From: Cyanocohniella sp. LLY
GTDB taxonomy: Bacteria > Cyanobacteriota > Cyanobacteriia > Cyanobacteriales > Nostocaceae
Assembly: GCA_022241785.1 (NCBI GenBank)
Contig: JAKOMP010000004.1
Span: forward strand, 66-64,065
Length of the DNA: 64,000 nucleotides
Direction of reading: 5' to 3'
Shown here piece after piece: positions 1 through 9,346 of this stretch; position 1 is the first letter of the stretch; each line of letters begins with the position of its first letter. The notes beneath the pieces are model-generated. The model worked only from the letters and a program-made list of their open reading frames with translations, was not told where the DNA came from and did no database searches. The position numbers and the translations under genes were made by a program.

Positions 1-236
1 CGCAGTCAGACTCGCGTTTCTCACTTTGCTCGAATTGCTCCCACTGCTTCATAGTATTCCTGATTTTCTATTTTGTGATGACTGGTTTTGCCCTCTATCA
101 ATTCGCCAACAGTATCCTTGTAGGGAAGGGGTTGGGGTTAGGTTCCGTCGAACTCACATTAACTATGTATATGATTAAATTTAAAAAACATATCTGTACA
201 GATGTAATTTTAATTTTTATTTATCAACCCTAATTT
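1..236. other. Upstream region of the first kinase
   Basis: I see no gene here. Positions about 111-150 hold a short G-rich segment (TTGTAGGGAAGGGG followed by TTAGGT) that recurs at 32925-32956 and 57515-57545 inside MITE-like elements, so a partial or degenerate copy of such an element may lie here. The last 60 bases are AT-rich and presumably carry the promoter of the kinase that starts at 237. Confidence 0.4.
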
Positions 237-1826
237 ATGCAAACACTCCTGAACAACCGCTATCAAGTTATTCGGACTTTGGGGAGTGGTGGATTTGGTG
301 AAACTTTTCTAGCAGAAGATACCCAAATGCCATCCCACCGTCGCTGCGTGATTAAACTGCTAAGACCGATTCAAAATAATCTTCAGGTTTACCAACTGGT
401 ACAAGAACGGTTTCAACGCGAAGCAGCAATTTTAGAAGACTTGGGTGGATTTACTGACCAAATTCCGACGTTGTATGCCTACTTTCAGTCAGAAGGGCAA
501 TTTTATTTAGTTCAAGAGTGGATTGAAGGCGATACCCTGACAGCAAAACTCCAAAAACAAGGGTTATTCAGTGAATGTGCTGTCAAAGAAGTTTTGGTGG
601 ATTTGTTACCAGTGCTAGATTATGTCCACTCAAAGCGCATTGTTCACCGCGATATTAAGCCAGATAACATTATTGTGCGGCATCGTGATAGTAAGTCAGT
701 GTTAATTGATTTCGGTGCGGTGCGGGAATCAATGGGAACGGTATTTAATTCCCAAGGTAATCCTACCAGTTCCATTGTCATTGGTACGCCTGGCTATATG
801 CCCAGCGAACAAGCAGCGGGTAGACCAGTTTATTCTAGTGATTTATATAGTTTAGGTTTGACAGCAATTTATTTGCTGACAGGAAAACAACCACAGGAAT
901 TAGAGGCTGATGCGCGTACTGGAGAAGTTGTTTGGCATCAACACGCCTTAAGTATTAGTCCCACATTAGCAGGAGTTCTAGACCGGGCGATCGCCTATCA
1001 TCCACGCGATCGCTTTGCCACTGCTAGAGAAATCCTAGAAGCTCTACAATTAGGTTCAGTTAGTATCCCGCCTACAGTAGCTTATCAGCATCCACAAGTA
1101 GTAACAGCAACGTCTCCTGCTCCCGCCCCATGCCTAAATACAGTTGCTGTTAGTCCAGGTTCTGCCTCACAACCTCCTACTCCTAATCAGGCTAGTGGAC
1201 AAAAGGGCATTTTTCTTGGCAGTTTAATTGTAGGTGGTTTAATAGGTGCTTCTATCATCATTGGTTTTGCCCTGAATAAACCACCGCAGCCATTACAGGC
1301 AGTAGATTCACGCAATGAACCATCAAATGTTATACCATCTGCTAATTCTCCTATTGCCCAAACTCCAGAACCTTCCCCAAATGACATTCAACCACAGGAA
1401 GTTATACAACCTATAAATTCCCCACCTCCGGCAATAATTCCTAATCAAACCCCATCTTCTGGGCCTCCTCCGGCCAAAACCCCAGAAGTCAATAGACCAT
1501 CCCCTGCACAAGCAGTGCAAAATTATTATCTAAATATTAATCAAGGTCAATATCAAACTGCGTGGAATCAACTAGCCCCCAACTTGCAAAGTAATACACG
1601 ACTGCACCCTGATGGTTATCTTTCTTACATCGATTGGTGGGAAGGGAAAGTGGAAAGCGTCAATGTTGAACAAGTTAATTTAGTGCAAGCCAGTACAGAA
1701 ACAGCCACAGTCAATGCCAAGTTTCAATACTTGATGAAAAATGGCAAACAAGTTCCCGGTTCTGTGAATTTTTCCCTTTTATGGGATGCTGAAAATAGTA
1801 GATGGGTTGTTAGTGCTGTTAAATAG
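237..1826 (+). CDS. Membrane-anchored Ser/Thr protein kinase
   Basis: This 529-residue protein has an N-terminal Hanks-type kinase domain: glycine loop LGSGGFGET at about residues 15-23, lysine K40 in CVIKLL, catalytic loop HRDIKPDN near residue 140, DFGAV, and the activation-segment motif GTPGYMPSEQ. A single hydrophobic segment at about 324-346 is followed by a Pro-rich linker and a C-terminal domain of about 100 residues (from about 425), probably outside the cytoplasm. It should autophosphorylate and signal from the membrane; the ligand and targets are unknown. It is followed 116 bp later by a close paralogue in the same direction, so the two look like a tandem duplication. The N-terminal kinase halves are much more alike than the C-terminal domains. 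Confidence 0.9.
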   Translation: MQTLLNNRYQVIRTLGSGGFGETFLAEDTQMPSHRRCVIKLLRPIQNNLQVYQLVQERFQREAAILEDLGGFTDQIPTLYAYFQSEGQFYLVQEWIEGDTLTAKLQKQGLFSECAVKEVLVDLLPVLDYVHSKRIVHRDIKPDNIIVRHRDSKSVLIDFGAVRESMGTVFNSQGNPTSSIVIGTPGYMPSEQAAGRPVYSSDLYSLGLTAIYLLTGKQPQELEADARTGEVVWHQHALSISPTLAGVLDRAIAYHPRDRFATAREILEALQLGSVSIPPTVAYQHPQVVTATSPAPAPCLNTVAVSPGSASQPPTPNQASGQKGIFLGSLIVGGLIGASIIIGFALNKPPQPLQAVDSRNEPSNVIPSANSPIAQTPEPSPNDIQPQEVIQPINSPPPAIIPNQTPSSGPPPAKTPEVNRPSPAQAVQNYYLNINQGQYQTAWNQLAPNLQSNTRLHPDGYLSYIDWWEGKVESVNVEQVNLVQASTETATVNAKFQYLMKNGKQVPGSVNFSLLWDAENSRWVVSAVK

Positions 1827-1942
1827 CGATCGCCATTTACCCTCGACACAATAGTTATGCTCAAAATAGGGGACATAAACTGCCTGTAAATCGTCAGAAT
1901 ATCTGATGTACATTTGTAAAGGGCTAAAACTTGTAATTTTTC

Positions 1943-3721
1943 ATGACAACAACGCTGCTGAACAATCGCTATCAAGTTATTCAAGTACTGGGTGCTGGTG
2001 GGTTCGGAGAAACTTCTTTGGCAGAAGATACCCACATGCCATCTCGCCGTCGCTGTGTCATCAAGCAACTCAAACCAATAATTAATAACCCACACAATCA
2101 CAAAATGATTGAACAGAGGTTTCAGCGAGAAGCTGCAACCTTAGAAATTTTGGGTAGGGCCAGTGACCAAATTCCCGAACTCTACGCTTACTTTTCCGAA
2201 AATGGGGAATTTTACCTGGTACAAGAATGGATTCAAGGACAAACCCTGACTGATATTGTTGCCACCGAAGGCTATGCAAGTGAAAAGACTGTCCGAGAAA
2301 TTCTCTTGAGTTTGCTCTCCGTATTAAATTATGTTCACAATCAAGGCATTATTCACCGGGATATCAAGCCAGATAATATTATTCTGCGTGCAGGTGATCA
2401 CAAGCCAGTTTTGATTGATTTTGGTGCAGTTAAGGAAACCATCCGTTCAGTAGCCAATGCTTCAAATTATCCCACACGTTCAATGGTAATTGGCACACCA
2501 GGATATATGCCTAGTGAACAAGCTATCGGCAGACCGGTTTACGCTACTGATATTTACAGTTTAGGCTTGACAGCGATTTATCTACTGACTGGGAAACACC
2601 CAGCAGAAATGCAAACTGATTTGCAAACTGGGGAACTTTTGTGGCAAGAGTATGGGACTCATGTATCCCCCAATCTGGCAATGGTACTTAATCAAGCCAT
2701 TCATCCTCATGTGAGCGATCGCTATAGTACCGCCAGTAAAATGCTATATGCTTTAAGGTCTGCTAGTGATATTGCTCCACAATCTCCTATCACTACCCCT
2801 ACTTACAATATCAGTCCCCCTAAACCTGTATCAACCAAACAAACTCAAGTATTATCTGCGCCATCAACTATTTCTACCAGTAATTGGCAAAAGCCCGCTT
2901 TAATTATCGGCAGTTTAATTTTGGGTGGCTTAGTTGGTGGGGTGGCAATTTCTAGTGTCACTCGTCAACCGCAGTCTACAACACCTGTTGCCATAACTCC
3001 TACGCCCGCGCCATTTTCCGACTCAGATAATATTGAACCCACGCCTACACCAGAATTTTCGCCGCCAGCACCTATCGAGCCGCCAATTGCTGCACAACCT
3101 CCTTTAGACCCTGTAGTACCTGTAAGACCACAACCACAAGTAACTCCTACATTTGCACCCACCCCGGATGTTTCTACCCCATCACCGCAGCCAGAACTTC
3201 CAGTAGAACCGGAACTAGCACAGGAGCCAGAAAAGCCTGAATCTTCTACAGTTCCCGTAGAACCGGAACCACCACAGCCGCAACAAGATGCTGTTCCCAG
3301 TAATACCCAAAGTGTGAATATAAATGTGCCGGCATTTCCTACAGGAACTACTCAAGATACTATCAAAGCAGCCTTGGGTAACCCTAGTAAGATTTCCAAC
3401 GGCTTATGGAACACTCGTGCTTTCCTTTATCAACTGAAGCCCAATCAGGTTGACCTCGGTTACTTATTTGACCGCAACACGGGAGTTTTGCGCCAAACTG
3501 AAGTAGCTTTTGCCCAATCTGTCCAGCCCGAAGTTATGCAATCAACATTACAAGGAATGCTTGGCGGTAATATTAATAGTAATATCCAGCAAGGACTCCA
3601 AAGAGTACGCGATCGCCAAACTAGACAATACTCTTTTAATGTTGGTGGATTAAAAGGTGTGATTGAACGTAATCGACAGGATCGAATTTATATCGGCGTT
3701 TGGGATGCTGATTTGCATTAA
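1943..3721 (+). CDS. Membrane-anchored Ser/Thr protein kinase, tandem paralogue
   Basis: This 592-residue kinase starts with TLLNNRYQVIQVLGAGGFGET, almost the same as its upstream neighbour. It has the ATP-binding lysine in CVIKQL, catalytic loop HRDIKPDN, DFGAV and GTPGYMPSEQ. A transmembrane segment lies near residues 318-340. It is followed by a Pro/Glu-rich linker of about 110 residues and a C-terminal domain of about 130 residues that differs from that of the first paralogue. Duplicated kinases with different outer domains suggest different input signals through a related catalytic half; this is inference. Its stop codon lies in the A-rich tract used by the terminator of the convergent rplL gene. 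Confidence 0.9.
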   Translation: MTTTLLNNRYQVIQVLGAGGFGETSLAEDTHMPSRRRCVIKQLKPIINNPHNHKMIEQRFQREAATLEILGRASDQIPELYAYFSENGEFYLVQEWIQGQTLTDIVATEGYASEKTVREILLSLLSVLNYVHNQGIIHRDIKPDNIILRAGDHKPVLIDFGAVKETIRSVANASNYPTRSMVIGTPGYMPSEQAIGRPVYATDIYSLGLTAIYLLTGKHPAEMQTDLQTGELLWQEYGTHVSPNLAMVLNQAIHPHVSDRYSTASKMLYALRSASDIAPQSPITTPTYNISPPKPVSTKQTQVLSAPSTISTSNWQKPALIIGSLILGGLVGGVAISSVTRQPQSTTPVAITPTPAPFSDSDNIEPTPTPEFSPPAPIEPPIAAQPPLDPVVPVRPQPQVTPTFAPTPDVSTPSPQPELPVEPELAQEPEKPESSTVPVEPEPPQPQQDAVPSNTQSVNINVPAFPTGTTQDTIKAALGNPSKISNGLWNTRAFLYQLKPNQVDLGYLFDRNTGVLRQTEVAFAQSVQPEVMQSTLQGMLGGNINSNIQQGLQRVRDRQTRQYSFNVGGLKGVIERNRQDRIYIGVWDADLH

Positions 3722-3749
3722 AAAAAAGGCCTGCTTCCGCAAACCTTTT
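3720..3749 (-). terminator. Intrinsic terminator of the rplJL operon
   Basis: On the minus strand, AAAAGGTTTGC pairs with GCAGGCCTTTT (11 bp including two G-T pairs) around a GGAA tetraloop and is followed by a run of T. It lies about 40 bp past the rplL stop codon. A second perfect hairpin (CCCCAGAC/GTCTGGGG, 3758-3778) lies between it and rplL. Confidence 0.75.
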
Positions 3750-3757
3750 CTCTTTAA

Positions 3758-3778
3758 CCCCAGACGTGAAGTCTGGGG
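3758..3778. repeat. Perfect 8-bp inverted repeat between kinase and rplL
   Basis: CCCCAGAC and GTCTGGGG flank a 5-base spacer. It lies in the convergent gap beside the rplL terminator and may add to bidirectional termination or be a dispersed palindrome. No T-run follows on the minus strand. Confidence 0.5.
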
Positions 3779-3789
3779 AAAAAATTTGA

Positions 3790-4182
3790 TTACTTAACAG
3801 TAACCTTACCGCCGGCTTCTTCGATGCGCTTCTTAGCATCTTCAGCAGCATCCTTAGCAATACCTTCTTTGATTGCTTTGGGCGCAGCTTCTACCATGTC
3901 TTTGGCTTCTTTCAAACCTAAGCCAGTCAATTCCCGGACAATCTTCAGTACGGCAATCTTCTTATCAGCAGGAACGGAATCTAAGATTACGTCAAATTCG
4001 GTTTTTTCTTCTACTGGTTCAGCCGCCGCAGCACCCGCACCGGGAGCCATCATCATCATGCCACCAGCAGGTGCAGCTGCACTTACTCCGAAAGCTTCTT
4101 CAATTTGCTTAACTAACTCAGATGCTTCCAGTAAAGAAAGGCTTTTCAATTGTTCGAGAATTTGATCAGTTGTAGCAGACAT
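3790..4182 (-). CDS. rplL: Large ribosomal subunit protein bL12 (L7/L12)
   Basis: This 130-residue stalk protein has the classic layout: an N-terminal dimerisation helix ([20 protein letters not shown]), a flexible Ala/Gly/Met hinge at about residues 34-58, and a C-terminal factor-binding domain with [12 protein letters not shown]. It forms the ribosomal stalk with L10 and recruits translation GTPases. It is the last gene of the cluster. In many bacteria rpoB follows rplL, but here the operon ends and a kinase gene converges on it, as expected for cyanobacteria. It lies about 100 bp downstream of rplJ. Confidence 0.97.
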   Translation of the reverse strand: MSATTDQILEQLKSLSLLEASELVKQIEEAFGVSAAAPAGGMMMMAPGAGAAAAEPVEEKTEFDVILDSVPADKKIAVLKIVRELTGLGLKEAKDMVEAAPKAIKEGIAKDAAEDAKKRIEEAGGKVTVK

Positions 4183-4280
4183 TGATATGACTCCTGTAAT
4201 GTTAATTTTGTTTTTGCCTACCCAAAGTTGTTATTAAGGGCAAACTTTACCAGGCAAATTCTGGTGTAATTTGGCGAATT

Positions 4281-4832
4281 TTATTCAGCAGCGCTTTCCG
4301 TGCTGTCACCTTGTTCTTTCTCAGCCACAGCCTGCAAGGCGCGAGCCAAAGAACTGGGAACTTCGTTGATACCAACAGCCACTTTGGTAGCCAAGGCGTT
4401 GATAGCTCCGGCAATTTGTGCCATGAGTTGCTCTTTAGATGGCAAGTCTCCTAGAGCCTTAACATCTGTTTCTTTGAGCAGGCGACCTTCCATTACGCCA
4501 CCGCGAAGTTCTGTCTTCTTGGTGACTTTCTGGAATTCTTGGTAAGCCTTAATTGCCGAGGAAAAATCTTCTTTTACCAGCAAAAAGGCGGAAGAACCAT
4601 TGAGCAATTCCGAAAGTGGTTGCCAGTTTTCATCACCATCAATGGCAATGCCCATTAAGGTATTTTTAGTTACCTTACAAACAGCGCCACTCGGACGTAA
4701 CCGTTGCCGTAAGTCAGTAATTTGAGCAACTGTCAGACCTTGATAGTCAATTACCAGTGCCAAAGTTGACTCGCTCAAAGTTTCTTTGAGTTCAGCAACT
4801 ATCTCTTTTTTATTTTCTAGCGTTCGACCCAT
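4281..4832 (-). CDS. rplJ: Large ribosomal subunit protein uL10
   Basis: This 183-residue protein starts [17 protein letters not shown] and has the family core around [18 protein letters not shown] and CKVTKNTLM. Its C-terminal helix binds the L12 dimers. It anchors the ribosomal stalk on 23S rRNA near L11. A long leader (4833-5215) precedes it and contains the conserved L10-binding structure, so the gene is expected to be autoregulated by the L10-L12 complex. Confidence 0.97.
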   Translation of the reverse strand: MGRTLENKKEIVAELKETLSESTLALVIDYQGLTVAQITDLRQRLRPSGAVCKVTKNTLMGIAIDGDENWQPLSELLNGSSAFLLVKEDFSSAIKAYQEFQKVTKKTELRGGVMEGRLLKETDVKALGDLPSKEQLMAQIAGAINALATKVAVGINEVPSSLARALQAVAEKEQGDSTESAAE

Positions 4833-4849
4833 GCTTGTTTCACCTCCAA

Positions 4850-5215
4850 GGGCAAAATCATAAATTTCCGCTAAGTAAAACCGCCTCCAATCTATTCAGA
4901 TTAGATTTGGTTTTACTTCCTGCTTCAACCAAAGCCACACGGCGGTTTTTATCCACAGGCATAAATTCGGGACTAGCTCTCCCTATTTTTGCTAAATTCA
5001 GCACCGGATTTAAATCTCTTTTGAGCCTGACTTGTGCGTTTCACTGTGAACGAGCAAAAACAATAAACCCCAGCTATTTCAGCCAGGGTTTCACAGTCAG
5101 ACTCATAATACTTCGGTCATCACACCATTAAGGGTGGTACTTCCAGTAATTAGAGTTCTAACCTCGGCAGGATATTTAAGCTATTAGCTCCTGCTGTCTC
5201 CGGCTTTGCTTATTT
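4850..5215 (-). ncRNA. L10 (rplJL) leader with alternative helices
   Basis: The minus-strand RNA between rplA and rplJ carries, at 5203-5162, GACAGCAGGAGC...TATCCTGCCGAGG, which matches the L10-leader consensus bound by L10-L12. Further downstream is an 11-bp hairpin (5091-5065, AAACCCTGGCT/AGCTGGGGTTT) followed by ATTGTTTTTG, which looks like an attenuator. An outer helix can form between 5097-5090 and 5050-5043. Nearest the gene, AGTAAAACC (4917-4909) can pair with GGTTTTACT (4882-4874), or instead AAAACCGCC (4949-4941) can pair with GGCGGTTTT (4885-4877). These two pairings exclude each other. The L10 core assignment rests on recall of the family consensus; the helices are read directly. 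Confidence 0.75.
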
Positions 5216-5280
5216 AGTTTTGAGTCGAGAGTATTTACTAGGTACTGAACTGAGAAAATTGATTTGCTAAAAATCTTTTC

Positions 5281-5311
5281 TAGCCTCTAGTCTCTAGTCT
5301 CTAGCCTCTGG
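5281..5311. repeat. STRR heptamer array (TAGCCTC/TAGTCTC)
   Basis: Four heptamers (TAGCCTC, TAGTCTC, TAGTCTC, TAGCCTC) run directly into the 3' end of rplA. This is the TAG-containing type of cyanobacterial short tandemly repeated repetitive sequence; related arrays occur at 9284, 17804, 33268 and 55886. Confidence 0.8.
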
Positions 5312-5317
5312 TTCCCA

Positions 5318-6034
5318 TTAAGCTACTTCGGTCAGTTTCAAATCCCTGAGGGCATTAATATCGACTTTAATCGATGGGCCCATGGTGGCAGATACATAAA
5401 CTGAACGCCAATAACGACCTTTGGCTCCTGAAGGACGGTTACGATCAATCGTCTCTTGTAATGCCTTCAAGTTTACCAATAAATCTTCAGGTGAGAAGGC
5501 GACCTTACCAAACATAACATGGACAATGCCAGTTCGATCAGCCCGAAATTCTAATTTACCAGCTTTAAATTCGGCGATCGCACCTGCTACGTCAAATGTC
5601 ACAGTTCCACCCTTGGGTGATGGCATCAAACCACGAGGGCCTAATAACTTACCCAACTTTGCCACCTGTGGCATCACATCTGGTGTGGCAATTAGCTTAT
5701 CGAAATCCATCATCCCTTGTTGAATTTCGTTAATTAGCTCTTCTGAGCCAGCTATATCAGCACCAGCATTACTGGCTTCTGTAACTTTTTCACCTCTGGC
5801 AATTACGGCTACCCGTACAGTTTGTCCTGTACCTTTAGGCAATGCCACAGTTGTCCGCAATTGTTGGTCTGAATACTTGGGGTCAATCCCTAACCGGATA
5901 TGTGCTTCGGCGGCTTCAGGAAATTTAGCTGTCGCTGTGTCTCTTAACAGGTTTAAAGCCTCTAAAGGCTCATAATCCCTATCTTCTACCTTTTCTAGCA
6001 GCGCCTGTAAGCGACGCGATATTTTTTTTCCCAT
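5318..6034 (-). CDS. rplA: Large ribosomal subunit protein uL1
   Basis: This 238-residue protein matches L1 along its length, including [17 protein letters not shown], the conserved [15 protein letters not shown] segment and the C-terminal [14 protein letters not shown]. It binds 23S rRNA at the mobile L1 stalk and helps release E-site tRNA. It sits 87 bp downstream of rplK in the conserved rplK-rplA order. An STRR array abuts its stop codon and the rplJ leader begins about 100 bp further on. Confidence 0.97.
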   Translation of the reverse strand: MGKKISRRLQALLEKVEDRDYEPLEALNLLRDTATAKFPEAAEAHIRLGIDPKYSDQQLRTTVALPKGTGQTVRVAVIARGEKVTEASNAGADIAGSEELINEIQQGMMDFDKLIATPDVMPQVAKLGKLLGPRGLMPSPKGGTVTFDVAGAIAEFKAGKLEFRADRTGIVHVMFGKVAFSPEDLLVNLKALQETIDRNRPSGAKGRYWRSVYVSATMGPSIKVDINALRDLKLTEVA

Positions 6035-6121
6035 TTTTCTCTCCTGGGGTAATTACGAAGTTCTGCTTCTCCCCCGATAAGTTTTGTTCTTAGTCTTGCG
6101 TCTTTTGCCAATGACTAATGA

Positions 6122-6547
6122 CTAGTCTGTAATAGTTACGCCCATGTTCTTGGCAGTACCCGCCACAATCTTCATCGCCGCTTCTATGTCGTTGGCGTTG
6201 AGATCAGGCATTTTCGTTTGAGCAATCTCTTGCAATTGCGCTCTGGTAATTGACCCAACTGTTTTTTTGTTGGGTTCATTAGAGCCTCTTTCAATCTTCG
6301 CTGCCTTGCGAATCAGTACTGATGCTGGTGGCGTTTTGAGGACAAATGTAAAACTCCGGTCTTCAAAAACCGAAATTTCTACAGGTATCACCATGCCAGC
6401 TTGGTCTGCTGTTTTGGCGTTGTACTCTTTGCAGAACATCATAATGTTCACACCGTGTTGACCCAATGCGGGACCCACTGGTGGTGCTGGGTTGGCTTTG
6501 CCAGCATTCAGGGCCAATTTAATGACCGCCACTACTTTCTTCGCCAT
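6122..6547 (-). CDS. rplK: Large ribosomal subunit protein uL11
   Basis: This 141-residue protein has the N-terminal thiopeptide-binding region [18 protein letters not shown] and the RNA-binding C-terminal domain ([20 protein letters not shown]). It is part of the GTPase-associated centre with L10 and L12. Its ATG lies only 5 bp after the nusG stop codon, so the two are cotranscribed. Confidence 0.97.
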   Translation of the reverse strand: MAKKVVAVIKLALNAGKANPAPPVGPALGQHGVNIMMFCKEYNAKTADQAGMVIPVEISVFEDRSFTFVLKTPPASVLIRKAAKIERGSNEPNKKTVGSITRAQLQEIAQTKMPDLNANDIEAAMKIVAGTAKNMGVTITD

Positions 6548-6552
6548 TTGTG

Positions 6553-7185
6553 TTAGCTCTGTTTCTCTACCTGATTAAATTCCAATTCTACTGGTGTATC
6601 GCGGCCAAAAATCGAGAGCAAGGCTTTGAGTTTGCTTCGCTCTGGACTGACTTCAATCACCTCGCCTTCAAAGTCTTTAAAAGGACCGGAAAGCACGACT
6701 ATCTTATCACCAGTCGCCATGTCAATTTTGACAACTGGCTCCTGTTCGCTAGTCTGTTTGAATATCCGTTCTACTTCTGAGGGGCCCAGGGGTACTGGTT
6801 TTACATGACCACGGCTTTTGCTACCGCCACGTTTTTGTTCTGCTCCCACAAAATTAATTACATGGGAAGTGTTTCGTACCACCTGCCATGTATCATCTTC
6901 CATCACCATCCGCACTAGCACATAGCCAGGAAAAACTTTCTCTTCTGTGTGCTGGCGACTGCCATCCTTACGAATTTTCACCGCTGGCGTGTGAGGAATT
7001 TCTACCTGGACAATTTTGTCAGCAACATCAAATGTTTGAATGCGTTGCTCCAAATTTGTTTTCACGCGTTTTTCACAGCCTGAGGCTACTTGCACTGCAT
7101 ACCAGCGTGCTTCCTTGAGCGCTGTTTCTGCTGTTTCCTCTGACTGCAACGCTGAGTTGTATGGTTCGTCTGTTGCAGAAGTCAT
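6553..7185 (-). CDS. nusG: Transcription antitermination factor NusG
   Basis: This is a 210-residue NusG with an NGN domain ([20 protein letters not shown], then FPGYVLVRM) and a C-terminal KOW domain ([17 protein letters not shown]). It couples RNA polymerase to ribosomes and Rho-type factors. I place the start at the ATG at 7185, which overlaps the secE stop codon (TGATG), rather than at the in-frame TTG eight codons upstream. The overlap implies translational coupling with secE. Confidence 0.93.
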   Translation of the reverse strand: MTSATDEPYNSALQSEETAETALKEARWYAVQVASGCEKRVKTNLEQRIQTFDVADKIVQVEIPHTPAVKIRKDGSRQHTEEKVFPGYVLVRMVMEDDTWQVVRNTSHVINFVGAEQKRGGSKSRGHVKPVPLGPSEVERIFKQTSEQEPVVKIDMATGDKIVVLSGPFKDFEGEVIEVSPERSKLKALLSIFGRDTPVELEFNQVEKQS

Positions 7186-7406
7186 CAGAACACCTGTTTT
7201 GCTACCCAACCAAACAATCCATCGACCAAATATATCAAAGATGCGGAGAGTGTCACCATTAACAGCACAGCAGCTGATTCACTCACTAACTGCTTGCGAC
7301 TGGGCCAAACCACTTTTTCCAGTTCTTCTTTAGTTCCTTGGAAAAAGTTCGTCACACTAAATCCATTAGTGGTTGCTGGCATTTCTGCTTCATTTTTTTT
7401 GGCCAC
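7185..7406 (-). CDS. secE: Preprotein translocase subunit SecE
   Basis: This 73-residue protein has the SecE signature around LEKVVWPSRKQLVSES and one transmembrane segment near the C-terminus. It clamps SecY in the Sec translocon of plasma and thylakoid membranes. The start is GTG, preceded by a G-rich Shine-Dalgarno-like run. It is the short single-span form usual in cyanobacteria. Its stop codon overlaps the nusG start by one base. Confidence 0.9.
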   Translation of the reverse strand: MAKKNEAEMPATTNGFSVTNFFQGTKEELEKVVWPSRKQLVSESAAVLLMVTLSASLIYLVDGLFGWVAKQVF

Positions 7407-7601
7407 TGTCGTTTGTCCCCCCGTTTCTTAAAATAGAGCTATAACCTGCTAATTTATATTCAGGCTGACAGCTTCGACTCCATCATGCTTATTGGAAGCA
7501 AAAAAGCTGCAAATATAAAATAATTTTACCCGAAAAAATTAGCGCTAACTGCTAGTTTAGCAGACGTGCTATTACTTCGGACTGTATTTTTTGCTTTCAA
7601 G

Positions 7602-7674
7602 CGCGCCCTGGAGGACTTGAACCCCCGACATCAGGTTTTGGAGACCTGCGTTCTACCAACTGAACTAAGAGCGC
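7602..7674 (-). tRNA. trnW: tRNA-Trp (CCA)
   Basis: The minus strand folds as a tRNA of 73 nt. The acceptor stem GCGCTCT pairs with AGGGCGC, the D arm contains AGTTCAGTTGGTAGAAC, the anticodon loop is CTCCAAA with anticodon CCA, and the T loop is GGTTCAAGTCC. The 3' CCA is not encoded. It lies between rplS and secE. Confidence 0.97.
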
Positions 7675-7823
7675 ACAAGCTGGGGTGGATTCAGTTATTT
7701 AGCTGAACCTTTTTTAGTATAGCACAATTTCAACTCTTAATTTTATTTTATTTTGGTCGGGGGAGCAAATTAGCGGCAGTTGCCGCTTGTTAATAGAAAT
7801 TTCTCCCATACTTTGAAAAAGGT

Positions 7824-8186
7824 TTACAAAGAACGGTCAAATCTTTGCTTAATCCGAGTAGCTTTACCTACACGCTGACGTAAGTAATATAGCTTCGCCC
7901 GGCGGACTTTACCTCGACGTAGGACTTTGATGTTGTCAATTCGGGGAGAATGTAACAAAAATACCCGTTCTACACCAATGCCTTGAAACACACGACGGAC
8001 GGTAATAGTTTCGTTAATACCACCATTGCGTTTGGCAATTACAACGCCTTCGTAGGGTTGTATGCGGTATTTTTGACCTTCTTTAATCTTGACACCGACT
8101 TTTACGGTATCACCCACATAGATAATGGGCAAATCCGATTTTAGTTGTTCCGCTTCAATGGAGCGGATGATCTCTTGAGCGCTCAT
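7824..8186 (-). CDS. rplS: Large ribosomal subunit protein bL19
   Basis: This 120-residue protein is L19: [37 protein letters not shown] and the basic tail [20 protein letters not shown]. It lies at the interface of the subunits. Its position just upstream of trnW-secE-nusG is typical of cyanobacteria. About 150 bp separates it from the tRNA gene. Confidence 0.97.
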   Translation of the reverse strand: MSAQEIIRSIEAEQLKSDLPIIYVGDTVKVGVKIKEGQKYRIQPYEGVVIAKRNGGINETITVRRVFQGIGVERVFLLHSPRIDNIKVLRRGKVRRAKLYYLRQRVGKATRIKQRFDRSL

Positions 8187-8342
8187 AGCCTGTTTGCTTT
8201 AAAAACTCACAATCATTAATAATAAATCGATAATCCTCTTTCAGTCCACTTATTTTAGATTTAAATATCAATAATTTTACCGATTCAGCAGCCTAGTCAT
8301 CAAAGCTATATTGCAAGAGTCTGTGCTACAAGCATCGGATTT

Positions 8343-9287
8343 ATGAAATTTAGCGTCGTTATTACTACATATAACCGCTTGAGTTTGCTGCAAAGAGCCA
8401 TTGACTCTGCGCTTAACCAGACAGTACCTTGTGAGGTAATTGTTGCCGATGACTGTTCATCTGATGGCACCGAAGCATATGTAACAAGCTTAGGCAACTC
8501 TGTTATTTACCATCGCAATCAGATTAACAAAGGTCATGCAGCTACGGTAAATGCTGGTGTCCACAAAGCGAGCGGTGACTGGATTAAGTTTTTGGATGAT
8601 GATGACTACCTAGCTGCCAATTGTATAGAAGAAATGGCGGAGGCGATCGCCCTTTGTCCGGGTGCTGTAATTTGTTCTTGTGTGGCAGCTCAGGTAGATA
8701 GTCATGAAGTTGAAATTAGTCGTACCCCTCAAGTTGGCCCTGGTTTAGCTTTTTATATTCCCCAAGCCGATATTCACTACGGTATGCTGCTAGAGCTTGT
8801 ACCTTTTGGGACACCTGCTCAGGTAGCTTGCAGTCGTGATGCTTTTTGGCAAACTTATGGTTGGGATTCCCGACTTGATGCCAACTGTGATGATATCGAT
8901 TCTTGGATTCGCATTGCCCAGTTTGGCCATGCCGTTTTTGTGAATCAGTGCCTCGCCTACCGGACTATTTGGACTGGTGCATATAACCAAAAGTTTTCTT
9001 TAGCGCGGCGGCTAAATACAAATATCTTAATGAAAGAGAAGATTTACGCTTTAATTGACAAAAAGCACCAGTCTTATCTACCTAAGCTCCAAAATATCAA
9101 AAATTATTTGAAACTGCATTGGATTTTAGCGGCTCTCAAGCACAGAAAATTTCAAAGTTGCTTGTCAATATTAGATAAATCTATCTTCTGTCCAATATCT
9201 TGGTGGCTTTTACTTAGATCTATTTTCTGGCGACACTCTCATTTTTATAATTTGCATCTACGTAAATTGGTTTTGATTAAGTCTTAG
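8343..9287 (+). CDS. Family 2 glycosyltransferase
   Basis: This 314-residue protein has a GT-A fold N-terminus: KFSVVITTYNRLSLLQRAID, ADDCSSDGT, and the metal-binding acidic motif FLDDDDY near residue 85. It should transfer a sugar from a nucleotide donor; the acceptor cannot be told from sequence. The C-terminal 100 residues are Lys/Arg/aromatic-rich, suggesting membrane association. The gene stands alone, divergent from rplS and convergent with the histidine kinase. Its TAG stop codon is part of a heptamer STRR array (9284-9311). Confidence 0.85.
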   Translation: MKFSVVITTYNRLSLLQRAIDSALNQTVPCEVIVADDCSSDGTEAYVTSLGNSVIYHRNQINKGHAATVNAGVHKASGDWIKFLDDDDYLAANCIEEMAEAIALCPGAVICSCVAAQVDSHEVEISRTPQVGPGLAFYIPQADIHYGMLLELVPFGTPAQVACSRDAFWQTYGWDSRLDANCDDIDSWIRIAQFGHAVFVNQCLAYRTIWTGAYNQKFSLARRLNTNILMKEKIYALIDKKHQSYLPKLQNIKNYLKLHWILAALKHRKFQSCLSILDKSIFCPISWWLLLRSIFWRHSHFYNLHLRKLVLIKS

Positions 9288-9311
9288 AGGTTAGAGGTTA
9301 GGGGCTAGAGG
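9284..9311. repeat. STRR heptamer array (TTAGAGG)
   Basis: Four heptamers TTAGAGG, TTAGAGG, TTAGGGG and CTAGAGG overlap the end of the glycosyltransferase gene and provide its stop codon. Confidence 0.8.
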
Positions 9312-9346
9312 AAGCAGCGGTGAAGTTTCTTCCCCATGAATAATGA

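Noticed and set aside
4835-5131. A plus-strand frame of 98 codons opposite the rplJ leader
   Set aside because: The DNA is fully explained by the L10 leader and its hairpins on the other strand; the predicted peptide resembles nothing.
7186-7209. TTG start for NusG eight codons upstream
   Set aside because: It would lie inside secE and has no Shine-Dalgarno sequence, while the ATG at 7185 overlaps the secE stop as coupled genes do.
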